Origin: Eutrophocola sp965661105
GTDB taxonomy: Bacteria > Pseudomonadota > Gammaproteobacteria > Pseudomonadales > Pseudohongiellaceae
Direction of reading: 5' to 3'
Assembly (NCBI GenBank): GCA_965661105.1
Contig: CBFICR010000002.1
Coordinates: 51,260-115,259 of the forward strand
DNA: 64,000 bases
Shown: positions 1 to 8,704 of the stretch, piece after piece
Position numbering within the stretch: the stretch's first letter is position 1
Layout of the letters: each line of letters opens with the position of its first letter
The notes under the pieces: generated by a model
The model's input: the letters and a program-made list of their open reading frames with translations, nothing else
What the model was told of the DNA's origin: nothing
The model's database searches: none
Position numbers and translations under genes: made by a program

Positions 1-96
1 TTGAACTGCCTGCACTCACTACACCCCCACCCCTGCCCCTGCCCGTCAGCCTGTCGAGCGACACAATCTTTCCTACTCTCCCCAGACGCAAATTGT

Positions 97-102
97 TATA
101 AT
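97..102 (+). promoter_or_regulatory. candidate -10 box upstream of icd
   Basis: A perfect TATAAT lies 154 bases before the icd start. No good -35 hexamer is seen at 16-18 bases upstream, so this is only a candidate. The rest of positions 1-256 shows no gene. A weak ribosome binding site (CAGG, 247-250) precedes the icd ATG. Confidence 0.3.
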
Positions 103-256
103 CCGCCTCCTCAATATTGGATCACGATAAACTGACTATACTCTCTCGCTGGCCGGGGGATTCTTTTTCAGGGTCTATTTTGGTATCTGGCTCGGTATCG
201 CGCCTGGTATTCGTGCTTCCAATTACACCATAACAATTAAAACGATCAGGTAAATC

Positions 257-2485
257 ATGTCCGATAATCCAACCATTATTTATACACTCACAGATGAAGC
301 GCCGGCACTGGCCACCTATTCCCTGCTACCTGTTATCAGAGCCTTCACCGGTTCCTCCGGTATAAACGTGGAAACCCGCAATATTTCACTTGCCGGACGC
401 ATTCTTGCTGTTTTCCCTGATTATCTGCCTGCCGAAAAGAAGCAATCCGATGATCTCGCCTATCTGGGAGCCCTTGCCCTGAAACCGGAAGCAAATATCA
501 TCAAATTGCCTAATATCAGCGCCTCGTTACCGCAGATGAACGCCACTATTCAGGAACTGCAGGCCAAAGGCTACCCATTACCCGATTACCCTGACAACCC
601 TGCCAATGAAGAAGAAAAAAACATCAAGGCCCGTTACGACAGCATAAAGGGTAGCGCAGTCAATCCGGTACTTCGCGAAGGAAATTCCGATCGCCGGGCA
701 CCGGGCGCAGTAAAGCAATATGCCCGCCAGAATCCACACTCAATGGGTGAATGGTCGATCACCTCAAAGACAAAAGTCGCCCATATGACTGAAGGTGATT
801 TCTTTGGTACTGAAAAATCACTGACTCTAAATGGAGAGTCAACCTACCGTATTGAATTTGTCGATGAATCCGGCGCCATAACCACACTCAAGCCATATGC
901 TCCCTTGCTCGATGGTGAAGTCATCGATTCTTCTTTTATGAGTGCATCAGCCCTTCGCACTTTCCTGGAAGAGGCCATCGAGGACGCCAGGCAGTCCGGA
1001 ATACTGTTTTCTGTGCACCTGAAGGCGACCATGATGAAAGTGTCTGATCCGATACTATTTGGTCATGCCGTCTCTGTTTTCTTCAAGGATGTATTTGAAA
1101 AACATGCTGACACTCTAAAAGAAATTGGGGCCAACCCAAACAATGGTTTTGGTGCTGTACTGGCCATGTTGAGCTCGTTACCAGCGGACAAGAAGGCTGA
1201 AATCGAAAGCGATATCCTGGCCTGTTATGAACAGCGTCCTCCACTTGCCATGGTGAACTCTGACAGGGGTATTACCAACCTGCATGTTCCCAGTGATGTC
1301 ATCATAGATGCCTCCATGCCTGCGGCCATACGCTCATCCGGAAAAATGTGGGGACCAGATGGCGAACTTCATGACATGCTCGCGGTAATACCAGATCGCT
1401 GTTATGCCGATGTATACCAGCAAACCATTGATTTCTGTAAAAACAATGGTGCCTTTGACCCCAGAACTATGGGATCAATTCCCAATGTTGGCCTAATGGC
1501 ACAGAAAGCCGAAGAATATGGCTCACACGACAAGACCTTTGAAATGACTGGAAAAGGTACCATGCGCGTCGTTGACGGATCTGGAAACATTCTGCTTTCT
1601 CACGAAGTTGATAAAGGTGATATCTGGCGCATGTGCCAGGTTAAAGATGCCCCGATTCAGGACTGGGTAAAGTTGGCCGTAAAACGTGCCCGGGCATCAG
1701 ACACACCGGCAGTATTCTGGCTGAATCCTGATCGCGCCCACGATTCTGAATTAATCAAAAAAGTGAATCTTTACCTGAAGGATCATGATACCAATGGCCT
1801 GGAGATTCATATCATGTCTCCTGTTGAAGCCACTCGCTTCTCCTTGCAACGCATGAAGGAAGGTAAAGACACCATCTCTGTTACCGGTAATGTACTGCGG
1901 GATTATCTGACAGATCTGTTTCCGATTCTGGAAGTGGGCACCAGTGCAAAAATGCTTTCCATCGTTCCGCTTATGAATGGGGGCAGCATGTTTGAGACAG
2001 GGGCCGGTGGGTCCGCGCCAAAACATGTCCAGCAGTTTCAGGAAGAAAATCATTTACGCTGGGATTCACTGGGAGAATTTCTGGCTTTGGCTGCCTCACT
2101 TGAACACCTGGGCCAGTCTATGAACAACCCCAAAGCACTGGTGCTTTCCCGGACTCTGGATGCTGCTACCGGAAAATTGTTGATGGAAAACAAGAACCCT
2201 TCCCGCAAGGTAGGCGAACTGGATAATCGCGGCAGTCATTTTTACCTGGCTCTCTATTGGGCACAGGCGCTGGCATCCCAGAATGATAATGCAGAATTGA
2301 AAGCAGAGTTTGCCGAACTGGCCGAAATACTTTCCAGCCAGGAAGCCGCCATCGTGGATGAGCTCAACAATATCCAGGGACAACCGGTTGAACTGGGAGG
2401 CTACTACCAGCCGGATCCAGCACTATGTCAGGAAGCTATGTGTCCCAGCAAACTGTTTAATAGCGCGATTAAAAACCAGGGTTAA
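257..2485 (+). CDS. icd: isocitrate dehydrogenase, NADP-dependent, monomeric type
   Basis: Converts isocitrate to 2-oxoglutarate with reduction of NADP+ in the TCA cycle. The 742-residue product matches the length of the monomeric (IDH-II, about 740 aa) class, which is unrelated in length to the roughly 420-aa dimeric enzyme. It starts MSDNPTIIYTLTDEAPALAT and runs through conserved segments such as SDRRAPGAVKQYARQNPHSM and VPLMNGGSMFETGAGGSAPK, typical of the family. The ATG at 257 has a short CAGG upstream. It is a single-gene unit: a strong hairpin terminator follows at 2531-2571 and the next gene is convergent. In Pseudomonas this gene sits beside cspD; here it lies some 47 kb from cspD, so the locus was rearranged relative to that order. 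Identification is firm. Confidence 0.96.
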   Translation: MSDNPTIIYTLTDEAPALATYSLLPVIRAFTGSSGINVETRNISLAGRILAVFPDYLPAEKKQSDDLAYLGALALKPEANIIKLPNISASLPQMNATIQELQAKGYPLPDYPDNPANEEEKNIKARYDSIKGSAVNPVLREGNSDRRAPGAVKQYARQNPHSMGEWSITSKTKVAHMTEGDFFGTEKSLTLNGESTYRIEFVDESGAITTLKPYAPLLDGEVIDSSFMSASALRTFLEEAIEDARQSGILFSVHLKATMMKVSDPILFGHAVSVFFKDVFEKHADTLKEIGANPNNGFGAVLAMLSSLPADKKAEIESDILACYEQRPPLAMVNSDRGITNLHVPSDVIIDASMPAAIRSSGKMWGPDGELHDMLAVIPDRCYADVYQQTIDFCKNNGAFDPRTMGSIPNVGLMAQKAEEYGSHDKTFEMTGKGTMRVVDGSGNILLSHEVDKGDIWRMCQVKDAPIQDWVKLAVKRARASDTPAVFWLNPDRAHDSELIKKVNLYLKDHDTNGLEIHIMSPVEATRFSLQRMKEGKDTISVTGNVLRDYLTDLFPILEVGTSAKMLSIVPLMNGGSMFETGAGGSAPKHVQQFQEENHLRWDSLGEFLALAASLEHLGQSMNNPKALVLSRTLDAATGKLLMENKNPSRKVGELDNRGSHFYLALYWAQALASQNDNAELKAEFAELAEILSSQEAAIVDELNNIQGQPVELGGYYQPDPALCQEAMCPSKLFNSAIKNQG

Positions 2486-2530
2486 GAGCCTTGATATCAA
2501 CGCTGTAAAATTTCAGAAACACAAAGCATA

Positions 2531-2571
2531 AAAAAAGGTGCGAGAAGGAATACTTCTGGCACCTTTTTTTT
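2531..2571. terminator. bidirectional intrinsic terminator between icd and the methyltransferase gene
   Basis: A-tract, then AAAGGTGCGAGAAG, a 6-base loop and CTTCTGGCACCTTT followed by a T-tract. The stem has one mismatch. A-run on one side and T-run on the other fit termination of the convergent genes on both strands. Confidence 0.85.
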
Positions 2572-2599
2572 GATTCAAAAAATCAGCTGCGCACTACGA

Positions 2600-3379
2600 T
2601 CAGCGTGGTTTCTGGAATATCAATACCGCCCTGTCAGTTCCCCCGCGCATTCCTGGTGAGAAAACCATTGCGCTTCTGTCATCTTCAGGATTAGCCAGGA
2701 TGTCGCTATCCAGCAAGAGTGTAAAGCCTGCAGCGGTGATTTCATCAATGATGGCTTCCTTGCCGATGCGATGAATGGTCGTACTATCGCGCCAGCCAGA
2801 TCCATCTTCAGCCAAATGATCAACGATCACGTATTTGCCGCCTGACTTAAGGGCAGAAAATACCTTTGAGTTCATTGCCCCTGTATCCACATCCAGCCCT
2901 TGCAGATCATGGTAATAAAGGACGTTATAGACAGCGTCCAGCCCTGAAGGAAAACTGATTTCACTGTAATGGACAATATGATACTCGGCATTCCCGTTGG
3001 CATCGGCAAATGCCTGACCAGCTTTGCCTACATTACCGTCACTGAATGCTGCCAGGTAAGGCATGTCATACATTTCCACCTTACCGGTGGGGCCTACTGC
3101 CTCTACCAGCATTGGCGTGTAGTACTGGCCAAATGTGCTGATTTCAGCCACATGATCGCCCTCATTTAAATCCGCCAGGGTAAGTACCTCTGCGGGTAAA
3201 CGCCCGGCATCTCTTGCAACTTGCTGCTCAGATCTGTTACCGGATTCAACTGCACGCTTGATATGGGCTGGTGTATTTGCTGGCACCACATAGTCCTGTG
3301 CCTGAGCATAAGAGGCTGGCAAGCTAATCGCCGCCAGAAAAGCTATAGGCAAAGCCCGCGAAAAAAGTGATGAGTTCAT
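2600..3379 (-). CDS. exported predicted SAM-dependent methyltransferase (COG4798-like)
   Basis: The 259-aa protein begins with a signal peptide (residues 1-27, cleavage probably after AQA), so the product should be periplasmic. The body resembles the COG4798 predicted methyltransferases: an N-terminal RSEQQVARDAGRLPAE segment, a motif-I region VAEISTFGQYYTPML, and a C-terminal part with VIVDHLAEDGSGWRD, HRIG, and DRSAMVFSPGMRG. The glycine-rich SAM loop expected at motif I is degenerate (TFGQYY instead of a GGG-type loop), so cofactor binding is uncertain. The ATG has a strong GGAGAGG site 7 bases upstream. It lies downstream of htpG on the same strand, separated by a long hairpin at 3432-3474. 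The substrate is unknown. Confidence 0.8.
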   Translation of the reverse strand: MNSSLFSRALPIAFLAAISLPASYAQAQDYVVPANTPAHIKRAVESGNRSEQQVARDAGRLPAEVLTLADLNEGDHVAEISTFGQYYTPMLVEAVGPTGKVEMYDMPYLAAFSDGNVGKAGQAFADANGNAEYHIVHYSEISFPSGLDAVYNVLYYHDLQGLDVDTGAMNSKVFSALKSGGKYVIVDHLAEDGSGWRDSTTIHRIGKEAIIDEITAAGFTLLLDSDILANPEDDRSAMVFSPGMRGGTDRAVLIFQKPR

Positions 3380-3431
3380 TTAAATACCTCTCCAAGGAAA
3401 AAAATCGAGTAGATAGTTTTTGAGTCTACAC

Positions 3432-3474
3432 ATAATAAATCCCCGAAAATAGTATTATCCCGGGGATTTATTAT
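3432..3474 (-). terminator. perfect 14-bp hairpin between htpG and the methyltransferase gene
   Basis: ATAATAAATCCCCG and its exact reverse complement CGGGGATTTATTAT are separated by 15 bases. It lies 77 bases after the htpG stop and 53 bases before the next start. It lacks a clean T-tract, so it may be an attenuating terminator, an RNA-stability hairpin or an operator. Confidence 0.5.
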
Positions 3475-3550
3475 TCAGATAGAACAACGTGTTACTTGAA
3501 GTTTACCGGTTTATTCAAGACCCGGAGCTAACTGTTAAGTCAGGTTTCAA

Positions 3551-5488
3551 CTAGTTGCTTAAGTCCAGTAACAATTTATTTAACTTATGGATATAGCTGG
3601 CAGGATCATCCAACTGTCCACCTTCTGCCAGACTCGCCTGATCGAACAAAATAGACGCCAGATCATTAAAACGGTCTTCATCAGCTTCCTTATCAAGCTT
3701 CTCAATCAAGGGATGAGCTGGATTGATTTCAAAGTTTGGTTTGGTCTCAGGCATTGCCTGCCCGGCGGCCTCCATTAACTTTCGCATCTGTGCACCCATG
3801 TCATGTTCAGCAATAGAGAGACAGGCCGGCGAATCCGTCAGGCGGCTGGTTGTACGCACTTCGCCAACCTTGTCACCAATACTGTTTTTGAGACGCTCCA
3901 GTAAAGGTTCTGCTTTTTTGTCCTGCTCTTGCTGTTGTTTCTTGTCTTCTTCAGTATCAAGGTCGCCAAGGTCAAGTTCGCCTCTGGTGACGTCCTGGAA
4001 TTGTTTTCCGTCAAATTCCATTAGATGACTGACAAACCATTCATCAACCCGATCCGTCATCAACAATACTTCTATGCCTTTCTTTCTGAAAACTTCAAGA
4101 TGAGGGCTGTTCTTGACAGTATTAAAGGATTCGCCAGCTATGTAATAGATTTTCGACTGTCCCTCATGCATACGGGAGACATAATCCTCGAGGGATTGAT
4201 CCTGACTTTTCTCTCCAGTGTGGGTTGAGGAAAACAGAAGTAATTTGGCGATTTTTTCCCTGTTAGCATAATCTTCCGCCGGGCCTTCTTTAAGTACCTG
4301 GCCAAACTCATTCCAGAATTTCTGATAATTTTCCTTGTCTTTCTTTTTAAGCTTACTGAGCATATCCAGCACGCGTTTGGTCAGCGCACTTTTCATGGAA
4401 TCCACTGCCGGATCTTTCTGCAGGATCTCTCGACTTACATTCAGACTGATATCATTGGAATCAATAACACCTTTGACAAAGCGCAAATACAGGGGTAAAA
4501 ATTGCTCTGCGTCATCCATAATGAAAACACGCTGCACATACAGTTTAAGGCCGCGAACGGCATCCCTGTTCCACATATCAAAGGGAGCGCGTGATGGCAG
4601 ATAGAGCAGACTGGTGTACTCGAGTTTGCCTTCTACCTTATTGTGGCTCCAACTCAGAGGATCATCAAAATCGTGACTTATATGCTTGTAAAATTCCTTA
4701 TATTCTTCATCCTTAAGCTCAGTCCTGGGTCGTGTCCATAAGGCAAGCGCGCTATTTACGGATTCATATTCAGGTGCATTCTTTTGTTTTTTGTCTGTCT
4801 TATCCTTCCCTGCCTCGTCTTCGGCATTTGTAGCCGGTTCATCTTTCAGCATCATTACAGGGATCGAGATATGGTCAGCGTATTTCCTGACAATTCCACG
4901 CAGCCGGTAACTTTCAGCAAATTCTTTTTCTTCTTTTTTAAGGTGCAGAACAATTTTAGTGCCTCGATCTGCTTTAGCCACATTTTGAATATTGAAATCT
5001 GACTCACCGGAAGATTCCCACATCACGCCTTCTTCAGCTGGAACCCCTGCTTTACGGCTATAGACCTCTACCTTATCAGCCACTATAAACGCCGAATAAA
5101 AACCTACGCCAAATTGACCAATCAGGTTGGAGTCCTTTTTTTCATCACCGGTGAGTGATTCAAGAAACTGGGCCGTTCCGGATTTTGCGATAGTACCGAG
5201 ATTTTCAATAATTTCATCGCGACTCATTCCTATGCCATTATCAGAAATGGTGATGGTTTTTTGCTTGGCGTCAAAATCAACCAGTATTTTCAATTCCGGG
5301 TCTTCTTCCAATAATGCCGAATTGGCAAGAGAGGCAAAACGTAGTTTGTCTGCCGCATCCGAAGCATTTGAAATCAGTTCTCTTAGAAAAATTTCCTTAT
5401 TGCTATAAAGGGAATGGATCATCAAATGAAGCAGTTGTTTTGCTTCAGTCTGGAACCCCATTGTTTCTTTTTTGACTTGTGCTCCCAT
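3551..5488 (-). CDS. htpG: chaperone protein HtpG (Hsp90 family)
   Basis: ATP-dependent cytosolic chaperone. The protein shows the GHKL ATPase domain at the N terminus (LRELISNASDAADKLRF, DNGIGM, GQFGVGFYSAF), the middle domain (WTRPRTELKDEEYKEFYKH, VQRVFIMDD) and the C-terminal dimerisation region, collinear with E. coli HtpG. I place the start at 5488 (MGAQVKKETMGFQTE, 645 aa). A longer frame could begin at 5530, but that ATG falls inside the -10 element of the heat-shock promoter at 5530-5557 and so cannot be translated from it. GGAG at 5500-5503 lies 11 bases before the chosen start. It is regulated by RpoH, as the promoter shows. Confidence 0.96.
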   Translation of the reverse strand: MGAQVKKETMGFQTEAKQLLHLMIHSLYSNKEIFLRELISNASDAADKLRFASLANSALLEEDPELKILVDFDAKQKTITISDNGIGMSRDEIIENLGTIAKSGTAQFLESLTGDEKKDSNLIGQFGVGFYSAFIVADKVEVYSRKAGVPAEEGVMWESSGESDFNIQNVAKADRGTKIVLHLKKEEKEFAESYRLRGIVRKYADHISIPVMMLKDEPATNAEDEAGKDKTDKKQKNAPEYESVNSALALWTRPRTELKDEEYKEFYKHISHDFDDPLSWSHNKVEGKLEYTSLLYLPSRAPFDMWNRDAVRGLKLYVQRVFIMDDAEQFLPLYLRFVKGVIDSNDISLNVSREILQKDPAVDSMKSALTKRVLDMLSKLKKKDKENYQKFWNEFGQVLKEGPAEDYANREKIAKLLLFSSTHTGEKSQDQSLEDYVSRMHEGQSKIYYIAGESFNTVKNSPHLEVFRKKGIEVLLMTDRVDEWFVSHLMEFDGKQFQDVTRGELDLGDLDTEEDKKQQQEQDKKAEPLLERLKNSIGDKVGEVRTTSRLTDSPACLSIAEHDMGAQMRKLMEAAGQAMPETKPNFEINPAHPLIEKLDKEADEDRFNDLASILFDQASLAEGGQLDDPASYIHKLNKLLLDLSN

Positions 5489-5529
5489 GTTTTTTGCTTC
5501 TCCAATTGGAATGTCAGTTAGTCCCCTCA

Positions 5530-5557
5530 TAATGAGGGCAGATCGGGTTTTTTCAAG
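5530..5557 (-). promoter_or_regulatory. heat-shock (sigma-32) promoter of htpG
   Basis: On the minus strand a perfect CTTGAAA (5551-5557) is followed after 13 bases by CCTCATTA (5530-5537), close to the RpoH -10 consensus CCCCATNT. Transcription should start near 5524, leaving a leader of about 36 bases before the ATG at 5488. The -10 lies in a CCCTCAT-A-ATGAGGG palindrome (5524-5538). Confidence 0.85.
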
Positions 5558-5559
5558 GC

Positions 5560-5588
5560 AAAAAAAAACGCACCTTGCGATGCGTTTT
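5560..5588 (-). terminator. intrinsic terminator of the TonB2 operon
   Basis: On the minus strand AAAACGCA, an 8-base loop and TGCGTTTT, followed by a run of T. It lies about 60 bases after the stop of the TPR gene and just before the htpG promoter. Confidence 0.85.
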
Positions 5589-5645
5589 CGAACAACTTAC
5601 AGCTTTATAGTTATTATTGTTCTAGCTTTAAATCTTGATAATATT

Positions 5646-7031
5646 CTAGCGGAAATATTCTGCCAAATCACGGCGTTGACGCTGTAAGGTCTCATAGCGT
5701 TGCTTTTCTCTGCCCAGAACCGTAATCCAGGTATCCGCTGTATCTTCACTGCGCTCATCACGTCTGGCCGCACGCGCCGCTTCCAGACCTTCATCGTAAC
5801 GATTCAGTTCCATATACGCTCTGGCCAGTGACAGATAAACCTGATCAGGACGATCCAGTTCGCCTTTTTCAAGAGCCCTGTCAAAAGCATCAATGGATTT
5901 TTCAAATTCTCCCATGGTGGAATATATTCTTCCCAGACGGGCATAATTTTCACCATCTTCAGACAACTCCGCCGCCCTTTCCAGAGGTTCAGCTGCTTTG
6001 GCATCCTCTCTAGCAATCTGGTAACAGGTTGAAAGGAAAGAGAGGTTGCCTTCATCTTCTTCAATGATGCCATCAGACATCCCTTTTTCCATAACGCGTG
6101 CACAACCATAAGGGTAGTCATTGTTATAGAGCTGGGCAGCAAAATTCACCAATTGTGAATCAGAATCCAGATAGCCGGCAGCATTAGTCACATAATAAGA
6201 CTGTGCCTGCTCCTGAAAGCGCTCTATTTGTCCCAATACTGCAGGTAAGAGTGTCCAGTCATTGGGTTCATTAAACAGGACTACAGACTCTCTGAGGACC
6301 TGGTAGGCTTTAACATAATCTTCAACATTGAAGTACAGGGCACGCAACAGGTCATAGGTATTTTTGGAAATATCCTCATTCTTGGCGCGCTTGATTTCCA
6401 TATTTCTCAGAATATAGGGAATCGCTTCCGCATATTGTTCCATCTGGTAATAGGCGGTACCGATGCGGAAATACACATCGTCGTTTGGTTCCAGGGCAAT
6501 TTCGTTGTACTCCAGGAATAGCTCTATCGCTTCAGGAAACTGTTCCTGAACATAATAGAGAGACCCCAGATAGAACATGGAGGTTTCCAGTTGTTCCTGG
6601 TTCAAGCCTTCAATCAGCAGAATCTGACGATAGGATTCGATAGCCTGCTCATAATCTTCCTGGACCTGGTAAATATTCGCGTAAAACTGCCACATGACGA
6701 ATTTTTCGCGGTCATTGAGGCGATCACGGTCAAAATCTTCCTTGATTTCAGCCAGCACAGCCAGTGCTTCATCAAATTGCTCCATATCGCGAAGTTCCAT
6801 GACTTCGTTTATACGGGTAAATACACGACGCCCCAGGGTCTGCGATGAACGCGCTTCCGGGGGGGCACGACGACCCTCTTCTTCTTCCTCGGCCGCTAGA
6901 AGCTGTGTATTTTTGATAAGTCCTGGTGCTGTGGAATTTACAAAAAACGGTACTGCCATAACCGTAGCAACCAACAAAGCAAACCCGGTAATTTTCAGCA
7001 GACTGTACGAAATAGTATTACGTGTCATCAT
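5646..7031 (-). CDS. TPR protein at the end of the TonB2 operon
   Basis: A 461-aa protein with one N-terminal hydrophobic segment (about residues 11-32), then an acidic linker (EEEEEG) and a long array of tetratricopeptide-like helices from about residue 75 to the end (for example YANIYQVQEDYEQAIESYRQ and LGRIYSTMGEFEKSIDAFDR). It is probably anchored in the inner membrane or exported, with its repeats in the periplasm, where it could scaffold the TonB complex; this is inferred from the same gene's place at the end of Vibrio TonB2 operons. The start at 7031 is chosen because AGAAGG (7038-7043) lies 6 bases upstream; the frame extends to a GTG at 7076 directly after the tonB stop, without a binding site. 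The terminator at 5560-5588 closes the operon. Confidence 0.85.
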   Translation of the reverse strand: MMTRNTISYSLLKITGFALLVATVMAVPFFVNSTAPGLIKNTQLLAAEEEEEGRRAPPEARSSQTLGRRVFTRINEVMELRDMEQFDEALAVLAEIKEDFDRDRLNDREKFVMWQFYANIYQVQEDYEQAIESYRQILLIEGLNQEQLETSMFYLGSLYYVQEQFPEAIELFLEYNEIALEPNDDVYFRIGTAYYQMEQYAEAIPYILRNMEIKRAKNEDISKNTYDLLRALYFNVEDYVKAYQVLRESVVLFNEPNDWTLLPAVLGQIERFQEQAQSYYVTNAAGYLDSDSQLVNFAAQLYNNDYPYGCARVMEKGMSDGIIEEDEGNLSFLSTCYQIAREDAKAAEPLERAAELSEDGENYARLGRIYSTMGEFEKSIDAFDRALEKGELDRPDQVYLSLARAYMELNRYDEGLEAARAARRDERSEDTADTWITVLGREKQRYETLQRQRRDLAEYFR

Positions 7032-7076
7032 TCTATGCCTTCTTATGCTTTCTATCCCTTGTATCTTTTGGGTCAC

Positions 7077-7694
7077 TTATTCATCAGCCAGATTGTAACG
7101 GAAAAGATACCTGACACCTGGAACAGCTACTGGCTGCCCGTCTTCAACGGCCGCATTAAACTTAAAGCGGGATACAGCGCGTCGCGATGCGGAATCAAAT
7201 ATATTTTGAGGATCAGCGTCTATCACTTCAATCGATTCTTCATCTACTGTCCCCTGGGCTGTTACTGTGAAGGACACAAGGCACCAGCCTTCAATCCCTC
7301 TGGAAGCAGCTCGTTGGGGATACTGCGGCTGTATAGTTACAATTGGCAGCATTTCCGAATCACTTGCTGAAATTGAGGCGCTGTTATTCAGGCCGCCCAT
7401 ATCAACCTCGACACGGGAAATATTCAGCCCTTCGCCAGTAGGCGCATCCAAAGAGATATCAGGCTCGGGGAGATCCGGAATTTCTTCAGGAACATCCGGC
7501 TCTTCCGGCTTGGGTTGTTGACGCTGAACTTCAAGTTCAATGTCAGGCATGGTGATATCTGCAATTTTACGCGCTTCCCCTTTTTCCGGTTCTGTAGCAT
7601 CCATGGAAATCAGGAACTGCATCAAAAAGAACAGAGAAAAGGTGACCGCGGAAGCAAATACAACCGCAAATCCTATATTGAATAATCTAATCAT
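7077..7694 (-). CDS. tonB: energy transducer TonB (TonB2 type)
   Basis: Couples the proton motive force to outer-membrane receptors. The 205-aa protein has one N-terminal membrane helix (about 5-30, with a His-less TonB2-like anchor), a Pro/Glu-rich periplasmic spacer (PKPEEPDVPEEIPDLPEPDI, about 60-80) and a C-terminal TonB domain from about residue 115 (PQYPQRAASRGIEGWCLVSF, then FKFNAA and VRYLFRYNL). The short length matches TonB2 rather than the roughly 240-aa TonB1. It lies 3 bases after exbD and just before the TPR gene. Confident at family level; which receptors it serves cannot be told from here. Confidence 0.93.
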   Translation of the reverse strand: MIRLFNIGFAVVFASAVTFSLFFLMQFLISMDATEPEKGEARKIADITMPDIELEVQRQQPKPEEPDVPEEIPDLPEPDISLDAPTGEGLNISRVEVDMGGLNNSASISASDSEMLPIVTIQPQYPQRAASRGIEGWCLVSFTVTAQGTVDEESIEVIDADPQNIFDSASRRAVSRFKFNAAVEDGQPVAVPGVRYLFRYNLADE

Positions 7695-7697
7695 GAT

Positions 7698-8102
7698 TTA
7701 TTCCTCTGCAGCAATCTGTGTGCAACTTGCTTGGGATTCACGAGCGGCAGTCATTATCATCAAGACATACTCATTGGGTGCATTCTGGTCGGCCTGAATA
7801 ACAACACAGGCATTGGGAGTTTCAGCCAGACGCTGCTCAATGCGTAACCGCAAGTTTCTGGGAGGGATAATGTCGCCATCCATCCACATTTCACCTATGG
7901 GTGATATAGCCATCAAAATCGGCTCACCTGAGGTGGGTTCTACGGTAGAGGCTTCCGGGTAATTAACTTCATACCCGGCTTCCTTTACAAATACTGACGT
8001 TACAATGAAGAAAATGAGCAGAATGAAAACCACATCCAGCATCGGCGTCAGGTCAATCTCACCTGCTTGCTCATCATCTTTATCTCTTGCAAAACTTTTC
8101 AT
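7698..8102 (-). CDS. exbD: biopolymer transport protein ExbD
   Basis: A 134-aa inner-membrane protein with a single transmembrane helix near residues 18-40 preceded by LTPMLDVVFILLIFF, which contains the conserved Asp (D of PMLDV) needed for proton movement in ExbD/TolR proteins. The remainder is a periplasmic domain. It works with ExbB and TonB encoded on either side; the spacing to exbB is about 30 bases and to tonB 3 bases, so the three are co-transcribed. Confidence 0.94.
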   Translation of the reverse strand: MKSFARDKDDEQAGEIDLTPMLDVVFILLIFFIVTSVFVKEAGYEVNYPEASTVEPTSGEPILMAISPIGEMWMDGDIIPPRNLRLRIEQRLAETPNACVVIQADQNAPNEYVLMIMTAARESQASCTQIAAEE

Positions 8103-8131
8103 AAGATTTCCTGCGTTACATTCTCAGGTGA

Positions 8132-8665
8132 TCAGGCGTGATGGATTTCAAGATGATCTTCCAACAAACGCAGTTCCCGGTTAGTCCTGACTTTCAGGAT
8201 GTTACTGGCAAAAATACCAGACAAGGCACCCACCATTCCCGCCATTGTGGGAATGGTAGCCCTGGCAACACCACCAGACATTTGCTTGGCGTCACCACCA
8301 CCAGTTACAGCCATGACATAGAAAACCTCAATCATGCCTGTAACGGTACCCAGTAATCCGAATAACGGACAAACAACTACCAGCACTTCGATCAAAGGAA
8401 TCGTAGACTTGAGGTCTAACGTCACTCGAGAGATCAATTGCTGCCTGATTGCATGAGCATTCCAGGATTTCTTGTCAACTCTGGCTTCCCATTCGGATAA
8501 AGCCGCAACCACATTCTTCTTGTGGATAGTTCGAAGAAACCAGAAACGCTCAATCATCAGGCTCCATTTCACAAAGAGCAAAAGGGCAATAAAGTTAAGG
8601 ACGGGACCACCTCTCTCCATAAAGACATCGATGGTCTCCCAACTTTCACTTAATGCTTCAAACAT
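8132..8665 (-). CDS. exbB: ExbB, MotA/TolQ/ExbB proton channel (short form)
   Basis: A 177-aa membrane protein with three predicted helices (about 22-40, 92-120 and 138-160). The conserved TolQ/ExbB segments PLFGLLGTVTGMIEVFYVMA and ATIPTMAGMVGALSGIF are present. It forms the proton channel with ExbD. This is the second ExbB-like gene in the operon; the longer one upstream (8705-10096) is the TtpC-type partner, as in TonB2 systems of Vibrio. Confidence 0.94.
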   Translation of the reverse strand: MFEALSESWETIDVFMERGGPVLNFIALLLFVKWSLMIERFWFLRTIHKKNVVAALSEWEARVDKKSWNAHAIRQQLISRVTLDLKSTIPLIEVLVVVCPLFGLLGTVTGMIEVFYVMAVTGGGDAKQMSGGVARATIPTMAGMVGALSGIFASNILKVRTNRELRLLEDHLEIHHA

Positions 8666-8704
8666 AAGCCATTCTCCAGCTTTATTAATTGCCTAGTGTT
8701 TAGC

